Origin: Carpediemonas membranifera
Lineage: Eukaryota; Fornicata
Direction of reading: 5' to 3'
DNA length: 64,000 nucleotides
Assembly (NCBI GenBank): GCA_019828565.1
Contig: JAHDYR010000040.1
Span: forward strand, 121,970-185,969
Position 1 is the stretch's first letter. Each line of letters begins with the position of its first letter. The position numbers were made by a program, and so were the translations under genes. The notes under the pieces were generated by a model. It worked only from the letters and a program-made list of their open reading frames with translations, had not been told where the DNA came from and ran no database searches. Shown here piece after piece: positions 29,043-38,539 of the stretch.

Positions 29043-30714
29043 ATGACGAAAGGAGCACCACGCATGCTGTTGTTCCTTCTCCTCGCTTTATTCGCTGTTG
29101 TGGGTGCGGAAGTAGTCCCTGGCTCTGTCATCATGCAGAGTGGATCCCTTGTATTCCAGAACAAGGAAGACGCGAAGGCTATTGCTTCCGGTTCGTTGAT
29201 ACCACTCAGTTTCTCACACAGGCAACTTTGAAGATGTTATGAACAGCACAGGATGGTCCTACCTCCACGTCACTACGAACGGCGATTACAAGGATGGCTA
29301 TCAAGCCATCGCTGCAGGCTACCTCGAGGGCTATCTCACCGCTGACCTTCTCGAGGCGCAGTGGCACAACTACCACGACCACTTCGTCGCGGACTTCACT
29401 GACAAGCAGGTTCCCGACGCTGTGATCACATTTTTCACAGACCACTACTCCTACATGGTTCAGCAGACCCAGATGAAGTCGTACAGCGACGACTACTGGT
29501 ACCAGGTCATGCTCAGACTCAAGGAGCTGCAGGGTATGACCGACGGCTACAATGCCGCGGGCAAGAAGACGCAGCTTTCCGTCATCGACATGCTCATGAT
29601 GACTTCCGAAGGTGACTGCTACGAGATCGTCCCCGCGGTCATGCAGGCCGCTGAGAAGGACACGCGCCTGTCCATCCCCGACTTCCAGGCCTTCGACATC
29701 GAGGCCGAGCGCCACTTCCACTTCCGGACGCACTGCAGCGCCCTGATCAAGCTCTCGGGTAACGAGGTCGCCGCAGGCCACACTACATGGACCCAGATGA
29801 GTGAGATGGTTCGTGTTTACAAGTCTTTTGAGTACAACTTCTCGACAGGCAAGGCAAAGTACTCGTTCTCCTCCAAGCCCGGCATGCTGTTCAGCAAGGA
29901 CGACTACTACACCGTCGAGACCCCCGCTGGCCACAAGATGGTGGTGATGGAGACCACCAACAGCATCATGAACACGACGCTGTACCAGTTCGTCAAGCCG
30001 CAGACGCTGCTGACCTGGATGAGAGTGCCGCTCGCCATCAGGATGGCCGCGACGCCCCAGCAGTGGTTCGAGGTGTTCGAGAAGGAGAACAGCGGCACGT
30101 ACTGCAACCAGTGGATGGTGCTGGACACTACGATGATCAACGCCGACGGGACCATGCAATCTGGGTCCTTCTTTGTCGGCGAGCAGATCCCAGGATACGT
30201 CCACTACGCTGATATGACGGCCGTGCTCAACGAGCAGGGCTACTGGCCGTCCTACAACATCCCGTACTTCAAGGACATCTACACCGTCAGTGGCTACCCC
30301 AACGCCGTCGCAAAGAAGGGCGACGGCTACTCGTACACCAAGTGCCCCCGCGCCCGCCTCTTCGCCGAGCACCAGGCGACTGCCACTGGTGCCCAGGGCG
30401 TCTTCGACCTCCTCCGCTACAACGACCCCACCGACCCCGTCCAGAACGGGTCCCCAGCCGCAGCCATCGCCTCTAGATACGACCTGCTGCCCCCTACTGA
30501 CCCCCTGCACGCGGCATTCGGTGCCATTGACGCGAAGACCACGGATTCCTCGCTGTTGAGGACCAAGAGCCTCGAGACGGCCTCGCTGATCCAGTCGGGC
30601 CCAACCCACAACAACGGCCGGCCTGCCTTCAGCTGGAGCGGGTACGTAGGGCAGACGTACACACACCTGGGCATGCCCGACGCATGGAACATGACTCAGG
30701 TGCAGAGCAAGTAA
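29043..30714 (+). CDS. Phospholipase B-like protein (Ntn hydrolase family), secreted or lysosomal
   Basis: Exons 29043-29190 and 29222-30714 encode about 546 residues. The N-terminus is a signal peptide (MLLFLLLALFAVVGA core). Family blocks in order: MNSTGWSYLHVTTNGDY; HCSALIKLSGNEVAAGHTTW, whose Cys (about residue 220) is the expected N-terminal nucleophile after self-cleavage; SFSSKPGMLFSKDDYY; CNQWMVLDTTMIN; EQIPGYVHYADMT; GYWPSYNIPYF; and SGPTHNNGRPAFSW near the end. Members hydrolyse lipids or amides in lysosomes or phagosomes, which fits a phagotrophic cell. The 31-nt intron follows the signal peptide. A long antisense frame over the same region is a composition shadow. Confidence 0.93.
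29191..29221 (+). other. 31-nt spliceosomal intron
   Basis: GTTCGT at the 5' end and TTCTCACACAG at the 3' end. Splicing joins IAS to GNFEDVMNSTGW, continuing the phospholipase B-like alignment. The branch-like CTCAC motif is fused to the 3' splice site as in the RPB11/AC19 intron. Confidence 0.85.
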
Positions 30715-30983
30715 AGTATAGTTATCGCCAGGAGGTTGACCGAGTAACTGACCTCCTTAGCTGCTGGGACAGTTCGAATGAGCTCCAGTGGATCCAGGAG
30801 AAGCCACAGCTGCTGGGAGTGACGGTATATGAATAGAGTTCGGGAGTTATGTCTGATCTAATCTGACTTCACGCGAGTGCGCGGAGTCGACTCGCCGAGT
30901 CGGCGAATCAAATCAATCAGAGCGGGAGTCGGTTTCGAGTCATCCCCCGAGAACCTGTCCGTTCTAGGGCCTCCTTTTCTTTT

Positions 30984-31384
30984 ATGTCCCAGAATCCTCA
31001 GACATCGCAGTCCTTCATGTCCGTAATATCCTCCGCGGTGCTTGGCCGCTCTTCCGTGCGCGACGCCCGACTTACCATCGCCAATGGTGGCAAGGCCCCG
31101 ACAGCCATCAAATGGGAGGACGAGCGTACTCCCCTCTACGACGAGCCGCCCAGCTGTGACTCCCAGCAGCTGTGGTTGATGCTAGACACTCTCGAGCTAC
31201 TCCGCAAGGTCCCTGACGCCAAGGGGGTCTCCTATGTCGTTAACCTCCTTGCTAGCCGCATGCGCAGGTTCGATATCGATGGGTTTGCTCTGACGGTGGA
31301 GAACCTGAGGGAGCTCTGTGAAGAGGTCGGTGCAGCAGCTGGGCTCACCTCCGACTCTCTTCACGAGATCCCGAGGAAGTATTC
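30984..31384 (+). pseudogene. Host gene 5' part, interrupted by Ty3 element E6
   Basis: ATG at 30984 starts a protein-like frame of 133 codons (LDTLELLRKVPDAKGVSYVV, then LASRMRRFDIDGFALTVENL) of no recognised family. At codon 134 it meets the left LTR of E6. The right flank of E6 (from 36192) continues in the same frame (RMKSKRQSYCVEPSR) if the 5-bp duplication is counted once, so E6 split this gene. Where the gene ended originally is unclear, because DIRS sequence starts shortly after. Confidence 0.6.
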
Positions 31385-31482
31385 TGTGGTGCAGCCAAGA
31401 AGAAGAGGAAGTGATTTAATAAGGAGTCAACCCTCGGTGGGAAAAAGGCCTAAACTAAAATATACCAATTAAACGCACTACA
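31385..31482 (-). repeat. E6 3' LTR
   Basis: 98 bp, identical by eye to 36089-36186; outer flank is TATTC. Confidence 0.93.
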
Positions 31483-32065
31483 CTGCCCCCATGATGCAGC
31501 TCAGCATCATCCTCAAATTGTGTCAGAAGGTACCAAAATCTTCGTCGATCGGTCGGGCATATGGTCTATGGTTCGAGGCCCCATGAACTCAACTTTTTGT
31601 TGCTCGACCCTAAAGTGCGAGACTCTAGGGCTGACTCGGCCATGAACGAACGTAAGAAGGGTCCCGGGGAGGGGAAAATGAAGCGTGTCCCAAGTGATGC
31701 TTATGTGTTGGACGATTCGCACGTCGAGTGCGGGCGTCCATGGTAGCCTTGTTGCGGAGATCTAGGTGCGCGTGACGGAACGCCATGAACACGGCTCCGC
31801 GCAATTCAGGCTGATAGCGCGGGGAACGCTTGAGCAAGATGCAATGGAGAGGCTTTTGCATCGAAGGAGCCACTAGGGGCGCTGCTTGTACGTGAATCCG
31901 CAGAAATCTGCAAAACTAAGTGCTTGCATGCCTGAAACGGGAGAACGGCTGCACCATGACAGGAACGGGGTTTGATAAAGCAATTGGGCGTACAGCGCTG
32001 CTCCTCACGCAGGAATATCCATCGTTCCAGGAAGATCACCTCTTAGTGTGCGAATTATGGAGTGA

Positions 32066-34576
32066 TCAGCTGCGGCGATAGTAGGGCTTGCGTCTAGCTG
32101 CCTTGATCAGCGCGGTTGCTTCTGGGTGCTCGTCAAGGTAAATGTCGACGGCGGCCAGCTTGTCCAGGTCACGATTGAAAATCTCGTCAGTGGACTCGGC
32201 TTCTTCGTAACCCTGCCAGGAGATTCGTAAAACAAGTCGGCCCTGGTCGTCGAGACTGTGGCCGATGATCTTATCAACGATGTACTCGCCTGCCTGGGCG
32301 GCGGCGAGCTCGGCAATTTGGTTAGCGGTCAGTGTTCCAGGCAGGAACTTGCGCAGTCGTTCTTGATGGACGAAGAATGACTTGAGGGATGAGAGGTCCT
32401 GGATTTCGTAAACGTTAGGATCAGATCCTGCCCCCACGACAAGCAAGGGGCCGCGGACTGGTGCCTGGAGCTTAGGTACATGGCCAGTTGGCGTCAGGAG
32501 GACCCAATCGTTGGGCTTGAAGCTCTGAGCGCGGTCGTTGTTATCGTAGGCTTTGATGGACGCTAGCTTGGCTTGATGCCACTGTCTAAACAGTTTGACT
32601 TGCGACTGGAGAGATTGAAGTAGAGCATTCTCCGTCTTACTGAGTTCGGTGCCAGCGTCTGGTTGCAGCGGAATGCGAGTGTCACGGCCAAATAGGAGTT
32701 AGATAGGGGTGAGACCACTGAGGCTGTAGGCGGACTCGTTGATGATCCTCATCACATGATTAAGCAGTTGGGGCCAGCGGTCGGTTGCCATACGATTGTC
32801 GTGGAGAAGCGTTCTTAGATGCCGTACAATTTCGGCGTTAGCTCGCTCGACTATACCGTTACTGGCAGGGCGGTAGGGGGTGGAATAGTGGTGTGGAATA
32901 GAGTAGGCTGCGGTCAAGAGCGCTACCAACTCGTTGCGATATTGAGACCCGTTATCCGATTGGATCTCACGTGGGCGTCCGAAATGTGCCGACCAGTCAA
33001 TGAGAGCCTCGACAGCTGAGTCAGCGTTGGTCGTACGGGCGGGATACAGTTTTGTGAACTTAGTGAAGGTGTCGACCGCTACGATGATGTACTTAAACCC
33101 CTCAGGGCTGATTGGAAGGGGCCCGAGGGTGTCAAGCTGGACCACGCCGAAGGGCTCCGTGGCCGCCGTCCGATGGTGTTGGTAAGGGGGTGGGCGGTTG
33201 GACCTCTGAAGCTGGCATGTAGGACAGTGGGTAATGAATTCGCGTACGTCCTGTACCATGCCGCGCCAGCCGCTGTATTGATCGCGGATACGGCGAACCG
33301 TCTCCTTATAGCCTAGATGGCCCTCAGTGCCGCCATGTACAGAAGAAATGATCTCTTGGCGGTCTTCTACGGACAGAGTGAGCAGACGACTGAGTGTGTC
33401 GGCACATCCGTTGTCCTTGCCGGCCACGTGGAGGACCGTGAAGTCGTAAATATCAACGGCAAGGCGCCAGCGTCGGACTTTCGGATTCGTAGACGTCGCC
33501 ATCCACACAAGGTTCCTATGGTCCGTGTGCGCTGTAAAGTGCGATGCCATTAGGTACTTGGAGAACTTGTCAATGGCACTGACTAATGCGAACATCTCCT
33601 GTTCTATCGTCGACCAGCGGCGTTGAGTCGCAGAGAGGGTCTTCGAAAAGAATTGAACAGGGAGGAATGTAGTGTCCCTCTTAACCATCAGGACGCCTCC
33701 TATACCAATGTCAGAAGCATCAGTAAAGAGGTGAAGGTCGTCGCCTGGTCTAGGGTGTGTCAGAATCGTCCCCGAGGTGAGTTGGCGTCGTAGCTCATCG
33801 AATGCGGCCTGCTGCTCGCTATTCCAGGCAAAGGGAGTGTCGGCGCGGGTAAGGGCGATGATGGGCTCTGCAATATCTGCGAAGGTCGGTATTGTGGGCC
33901 GGAAATAGTTAACCATGCCGAGCAACGTGCGGACCTCGCTAATGTTCGTCGGGGCGCGCATGGAAAGGATGGGCTCCAGACGATCGGGTGAGATGGAGCG
34001 ACCAGTTGGAGTCACGTGCCACCCGAGATAGTCAATCTCGTGGGCGGCGAGGATCGTTTTCTTCAAGTTAACGCGGACGTTGGCGTCGTCGAGACGCTCG
34101 AGCACGCTGCGAAGGTTCTTGAGGAATTCAGAACGGGTCTTACCCATGACGACGATGTCGTCGATGTACACCAGGGCGGCCGTGAACAAGTCGGCGCCCA
34201 TTACCTTTCCAGGGCACGCTGCATGTGGATAGCGGCGTTGCGTAGGCCGAATGGCATCCTGCAATAGTGGTACTTGTGGTTGTCGGCGATAAAGGCGGTG
34301 TACTGCCGGGATTCCGGGTCCAGTGGGACCTGGAGGAAGGCCTTCGACAGGTCGAGTGTGGCGTAGTACGCCGAGCCTTCGAGCTGATCGAGTAGGTCCT
34401 CGATAAGCGGCAGGGGATGCTCGTCTGGCTCCGTTATGTCGTTAAGACGGCGGAAGTCCAGGCACAAGCGGATGCTGTTGTCGCGTTTGACTACAGCAAC
34501 GATGGGGCTGTTGTAGGGGCTATCAGATGACTCTATTATGCCTAAGTCGAGCTGCTGGCTTGTCTGCAGGCGTATT
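32066..34576 (-). pseudogene. E6 Pol (RT, RNase H, integrase, chromodomain), two lesions
   Basis: Pol lies in the +1 frame relative to gag. Blocks: IRLCLDFRRLNDIT and LDLSKAFLQV; LVYIDDIVVMG near 34160; RNase H (LFTDASDIGIGGVL, TDHRNLVW); integrase (HCPTCQLQRS zinc finger, VQLDTLGPLPISPEG, IQSDNGSQYRN, ASNGIVERANAEI); and a chromodomain-like end (LVLRISWQGYEEAESTDEIF). A single-base change near 34205 and an in-frame stop near 32699 interrupt it. Since the LTRs are identical, these lesions are very recent or are sequencing errors. Confidence 0.88.
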
Positions 34577-36073
34577 TCATCCCTGAACTGCCAGGGAATA
34601 GCGATAAGGAGGCGTGTTAGTCGTTTTCCCCTCAGTTAGACGAATCTTGAAGGCTTCCAGGGCCGAAGGCTCACTGGACAGCGGTTCAAAGACCCTATGA
34701 TGTTCTTCGACGATTTTGGTGACCTCCTCGCGGAGGGAAGGAATCTGAACGTTGAGTTCAAGCGGCTCCTCTTCAAGCAGATTAAATTCCACCTCACTGC
34801 CTTCGTCGGGTTCTTCCGCGACAATGTCTGACCCCACGTTAAAAGTGATCAGGCCCAGCTCGAGGGAGGAGGGTAGGCCGAATATGATGTCGTAAGGTAG
34901 GTGTCGCAGGACGAGGAACTGGTCAATGACCGAGAGTTTGTGGCCAGTTCTTGAGCGGCCAAGGCTCATCTCGATGGTGCAGATGGCCTCGACGTTGACT
35001 ACCTGTCCGCTTCCCACACGGACGCGGCCTGAGTAAGGTCGCATGGGCAGCCCTAGTGTCGTCACGAGTGCGTGAGACACGAAGTTCGCCGTGGCGCCAG
35101 AATCAATCAGTGCGCTGCTGTGTGATACCTGGTTATCGTGCGGGATCTCTACCTCGATCTCGGCAGAGGCAGAAGACTTCCGTCCCGCTCGATCAGTCGC
35201 CATAACGTGTAGACAATGCTCATACTTACCACTTTTACCCGCACGCTTCTTCGCGAAGCACTGTTCTGCGGAGTGGCCTGACTTATGGCAGTACGAGCAT
35301 GTCACTGTGTTCGTAGCCTTGCCCGGGGCGCGGCTGGTCTGGTGGTTAGCCGGGGGTGCGCGCGCCTCGTCGAGGTGTCGCGTCTCGCGCTGGGTCTGCT
35401 CAATGTGGCGCGACTGCTCGAGCGCCGCCTTGAACGCGGCTTGGAGGTCGTTGCGCGGAGCAATGGTGTTGACGCGATCACGGAGACGCTCCGGTTCAAG
35501 GCCGCCGATGAACTGCCTCACCAGGCGCTTAGTCGGAGGCTTGACATCAGCGCAGTTCTCCAGCTGACGTTGGTACTGGAAGACGTAGTTCAGGGCGTTT
35601 TGGTAAGTCGAACCACGCTTCTTGCAGGTAATGCGGGTGAAGGAGTCCAAGGCGTCTTGCTTATCAAGGGGCTGGAAGATGGCGTTAATGCGACAAATGA
35701 TAGCGACGCTTGCTTGGTCGTTCTCGAGGGCTGGGATTGGAACCGGGAGCTGCTCGGGAGCTTCATCTTCGTCGTCGTCGGAGTCATCGCTTGAGGAGTC
35801 GCTGTCGGTGCCGTCGTTGTTCGCGTCACCTTGGATAAGCAGCGGTACGTCATCACCGGCGGGTGCATCGTGATCGGGAACCTCGTACTCTTCGAGGGAA
35901 GGATCCCTCAGCTTGAGGACCTCCCATACGTCACGCGCGATGAGGAGACGAATGGCCAGGGAGCCACCGCGTGAGCGATACGCGTAATACTGCTCGCGAT
36001 GGTCCTGCCAGGCGTCGGCGGTCGGGAGCTTTAAATAGGGGGCTACGAAAAGGTCGGGAACTTGGAATTGCAT
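34577..36073 (-). CDS. E6 Gag with zinc knuckle and protease
   Basis: ATG at 36073, about 8 bp after the palindrome. A capsid-like helical region is followed by an acidic Asp/Ser stretch, one CCHC knuckle (CSYCHKSGHSAEQC, near 35270) and an aspartic protease core (SSALIDSGATANFVS, near 35095). The stop at 34577 falls where the pol frame begins, so Pol probably requires +1 frameshifting or a missing base. Gag would package element RNA into particles. Confidence 0.88.
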   Translation of the reverse strand: MQFQVPDLFVAPYLKLPTADAWQDHREQYYAYRSRGGSLAIRLLIARDVWEVLKLRDPSLEEYEVPDHDAPAGDDVPLLIQGDANNDGTDSDSSSDDSDDDEDEAPEQLPVPIPALENDQASVAIICRINAIFQPLDKQDALDSFTRITCKKRGSTYQNALNYVFQYQRQLENCADVKPPTKRLVRQFIGGLEPERLRDRVNTIAPRNDLQAAFKAALEQSRHIEQTQRETRHLDEARAPPANHQTSRAPGKATNTVTCSYCHKSGHSAEQCFAKKRAGKSGKYEHCLHVMATDRAGRKSSASAEIEVEIPHDNQVSHSSALIDSGATANFVSHALVTTLGLPMRPYSGRVRVGSGQVVNVEAICTIEMSLGRSRTGHKLSVIDQFLVLRHLPYDIIFGLPSSLELGLITFNVGSDIVAEEPDEGSEVEFNLLEEEPLELNVQIPSLREEVTKIVEEHHRVFEPLSSEPSALEAFKIRLTEGKTTNTPPYRYSLAVQG

Positions 36074-36080
36074 GGATCCA

Positions 36081-36088
36081 GTAATTAC
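36081..36088 (-). promoter_or_regulatory. Palindrome at the primer-binding position of E6
   Basis: GTAATTAC, a perfect 8-bp palindrome, directly abuts the 5' LTR on its internal side and lies 8 bp before the gag start codon. Confidence 0.75.
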
Positions 36089-36186
36089 TGTGGTGCAGCC
36101 AAGAAGAAGAGGAAGTGATTTAATAAGGAGTCAACCCTCGGTGGGAAAAAGGCCTAAACTAAAATATACCAATTAAACGCACTACA
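36089..36186 (-). repeat. E6 5' LTR
   Basis: 98 bp, sense strand TGTAGTGC...CACCACA, identical by eye to the left copy; outer flank TATTC. Confidence 0.93.
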
Positions 36187-36213
36187 TATTCCCGAATGAA
36201 GAGTAAACGCCAA

Positions 36214-37676
36214 TCGTATTGTGTTGAGCCGAGCCGAGTTGAGTTAGGTTGTGGAGATACGCGGGCCGCGTCACGAGAACGGAAGAAGAACAGGAGAAGG
36301 CGGGGGAAAGTCTCCAGAGGACCTACGTCGGCCTCTGTTGAGCCGGTGTCAGCCCAAGACGCCGAAGTCTCCGTTGGAAACAACGTCGAGCGGCCTGGGA
36401 TGGCCTCAGTCTCCGGTGGGTCGACTACCACCGTCGAGCGCGCGCATGCTCCGACCGCGCGCCAAGCTTCCGGGTCCGCCACGAGTATGGGTCCAGTCGA
36501 GCCGGCATCAGTCTCCGCCCAGCTGGGCGTCGAGCAGCCGCGAGTCCTCGAGCCCAGCGCCGAGGCATCTCAGGATGCAGTCTCCGGGGGTCAAGCCCCC
36601 GTCGAGCCCGCCGAAGTCGCCCAGGCCCTCGCCACCGTAGAGGGTCGGGCTGCCGTGTTGGAACTGGTCCATGCGGTGATGGCGGACCGGTGGAAGGGAG
36701 CAGATCCATTGTGCGTGGAGACGCTCAAGCAGACACTGAGGGTGGCGCCTCAGGTCCCCTTCCGCCCGGGTGGCGCCTTGGACCCCGACTTCCTAGACGC
36801 CATGAACGCACCAGAGGAGGTCGTCGAGTGGGCCATGAGCGGCTACACGCCGCCGTGGGTGGCACCCCCGCCCCCATTCGATGAGGACTCTGCGGGGTAC
36901 CTCACGGAAGACATGCTGCCCAAGGCGCTCGCGGTGGCGCGCGAGCTCGAGGAGGCAGGGTTCACCGAGAGGGTCCCGGATGTCGAGCTAGGGGATATCG
37001 TCACTGGACGATTCCGGCTTGAGATGAAGAAGGACGGCACAATGCGTCCTATCCTCAATGCTCGACATCAGAATACCTACCTGGGCCGCAGGTGCTACTC
37101 CTACGAGCCGCTTCCGCCGCTCTTCCTCCGCGCAGGTGAGGCGGGCACATGGACCTCGAGAAAGGGTTCTTCCAAGTGCCGCTCGCCGAGGGTGAGTGCA
37201 ATCGGTTCGCCTTCCGCCTGGGTGATGACGTCTGGCGCTTCAAGGTGCTGAGCATGGGGTCTTCCACCTCTCCGGAGGCCTTCACGATGCTCACCCAGCC
37301 GGTCGTGGGTCTAGTGCGGGCCCTCGGCGTCTCCGTCGACCACCTCATCGATGACGCCGCCGCAACGGATACCCACGTGGCGATCGGCGCATTCCGTCTT
37401 GCGGGGTTCGCCGAGTCGGCCCGGAAGACCAGGCAGCCAGCCCAACAGGTCGTGTTCCGAGGGTTGGAGTGGCAGGCGGACCCGGAGCAGATGGTCAGGC
37501 TGCCGGCGGATAAGGCAGAGTACCTGGTCCAGGCACTGGAGGGATGGCTACGTCCCGGCGCTGCCCTCAGCATGCAGGAGGCTCGCACGCTGCTAGGCAA
37601 GTTGGAGTTCGCTTACTGGGCCTACCCGATGGTCCGTCTGGGCAGCCCCCATCAGACACTGCCTAGAAGCGACTGA
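36214..37676 (+). pseudogene. DIRS-like Gag region and reverse transcriptase (frameshifted)
   Basis: The first frame (to 37250) has a Pro/Ser/Val-rich N-terminal part, a helical region and the start of the RT (FRLEMKKDGTMRPILNARHQ). A frame change near 37140 leads to LEKGFFQVPLAEGE, FAFRLGDDVWRFKVLSMG, the catalytic VDHLIDDA at about 37350 and the thumb region. The DD pair in a LIDD context is typical of DIRS-type RTs. RNase H follows in a third frame at 37738. The indels make this copy defective as written. Confidence 0.75.
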
Positions 37677-37737
37677 AGCTGGTCACAGGACGCGTGCCAG
37701 GGTCCACCTCGACGAGTTTGCCAAGGCAGCGGCGGCT

Positions 37738-38444
37738 ATGATCGTAGACGCGGCGAAGGCAAACGCCTGGCGGCGCCTAGCCGTCAGGCCGCTCGGCCTT
37801 GTCCTGGCCACAGATGCTTCGGATGGCCAACTCGGAGCGATCGATCTTGGGACTGGTATGATGGCCCAGGAGGGGGCCGACCCCGACGAGATCATCGCGG
37901 CGAAGGAGGTGCAGGCAGCCTCCATGGCGCTCGACCGTCTCGACGTCCGCCCGGGCACCAGCGTAGCGCTGTACATCGACAACACCAACGCGTATCATGC
38001 GCTGAGGAAGGGGTTCACCAAGTCGTCCCCCATCCTGAAGCGCTGCGAGGAGGTGTGGTCGATCGTCCAGCGTCTGGACCTTGACCTTCTAGTATTCTAC
38101 GTCCCGACAACGGAGAACATCGCAGACGCCGTCTCCCGGCTCCAGTACGCGGAGTGTGAGTCGGAGCGGGCGAGCGCGTTGAAGGCATGGCGCCCCGCAC
38201 AGTGCGACGTGAGGGACCTCACCACCAGGTTCTTCTCAACCCAGCAGCCGCACCTTGTCCCACTGATGGTCCCGCCCGCAGAGTGGGTGGGCCGGCCCAG
38301 GAACGAGAGCGGCGCGTCGTACTTCCAGGGGCGGTCGTCACTCGTGCGCGACATCATCATCACCGCCCACGAGTCGGGGCAGTCTGTGACAGAGGGGTCG
38401 GTGGCCCAGCTGGACGAGGTCACCGGACAGGCAGACTTGGCCGG
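37738..38444 (+). pseudogene. DIRS-like RNase H domain, interrupted by E1
   Basis: LVLATDASDGQLGAIDLGTG, AKEVQAASMALDRL, VALYIDNTNAYHAL and FYVPTTENIADAVSRLQ carry the four RNase H acidic residues (D, E, D, D). The frame continues to the E1 5' LTR at 38445 and resumes after the E1 3' LTR at 49363 (GEDKLANAAISGVRDQYG). RNase H removes template RNA during reverse transcription. Confidence 0.8.
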
Positions 38445-38529
38445 TGTAGTCAATATTAATATCTACCAATATCCCCGGGAGGGTCCAAACCTCTTTTTAC
38501 TTGTAAAACCTATCTCTTCCAAGACTACA
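38445..38529 (+). repeat. E1 5' LTR
   Basis: 85 bp, TGTAGTC...GACTACA with 7-bp inverted termini; identical by eye to 49274-49358; preceded by target duplication CCGG. Confidence 0.95.
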
Positions 38530-38539
38530 GTACTAGTAC
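38530..38539 (+). promoter_or_regulatory. Palindrome at the primer-binding position of E1
   Basis: GTACTAGTAC is a perfect 10-bp palindrome beginning at the first base after the 5' LTR, 7 bp before the gag start at 38547. No tRNA-3'-end complement is visible. Confidence 0.8.

Larger units (their letters stand above)
31385..36186 (-). mobile_element. E6: Ty3/gypsy chromodomain element
   Basis: Identical 98-bp LTRs (31385-31482, 36089-36186; sense strand TGTAGTGC...CACCACA) are flanked by the duplication TATTC (31380-31384, 36187-36191), 5 bp rather than the 4 bp of its neighbours. The minus strand carries gag (36073-34577) and pol (to 32066). A polypurine tract (CATGGGGGCAG) lies next to the 3' LTR. 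The palindrome GTAATTAC abuts the 5' LTR. Length is 4802 bp. Confidence 0.93.

Noticed and set aside
29206-30666. 486-codon antisense open frame opposite the phospholipase B-like gene
   Set aside because: It mirrors a GC-rich coding strand, has a composition rich in Val, Gly, Arg and Leu with no motif, and lies entirely over a gene with strong family evidence.
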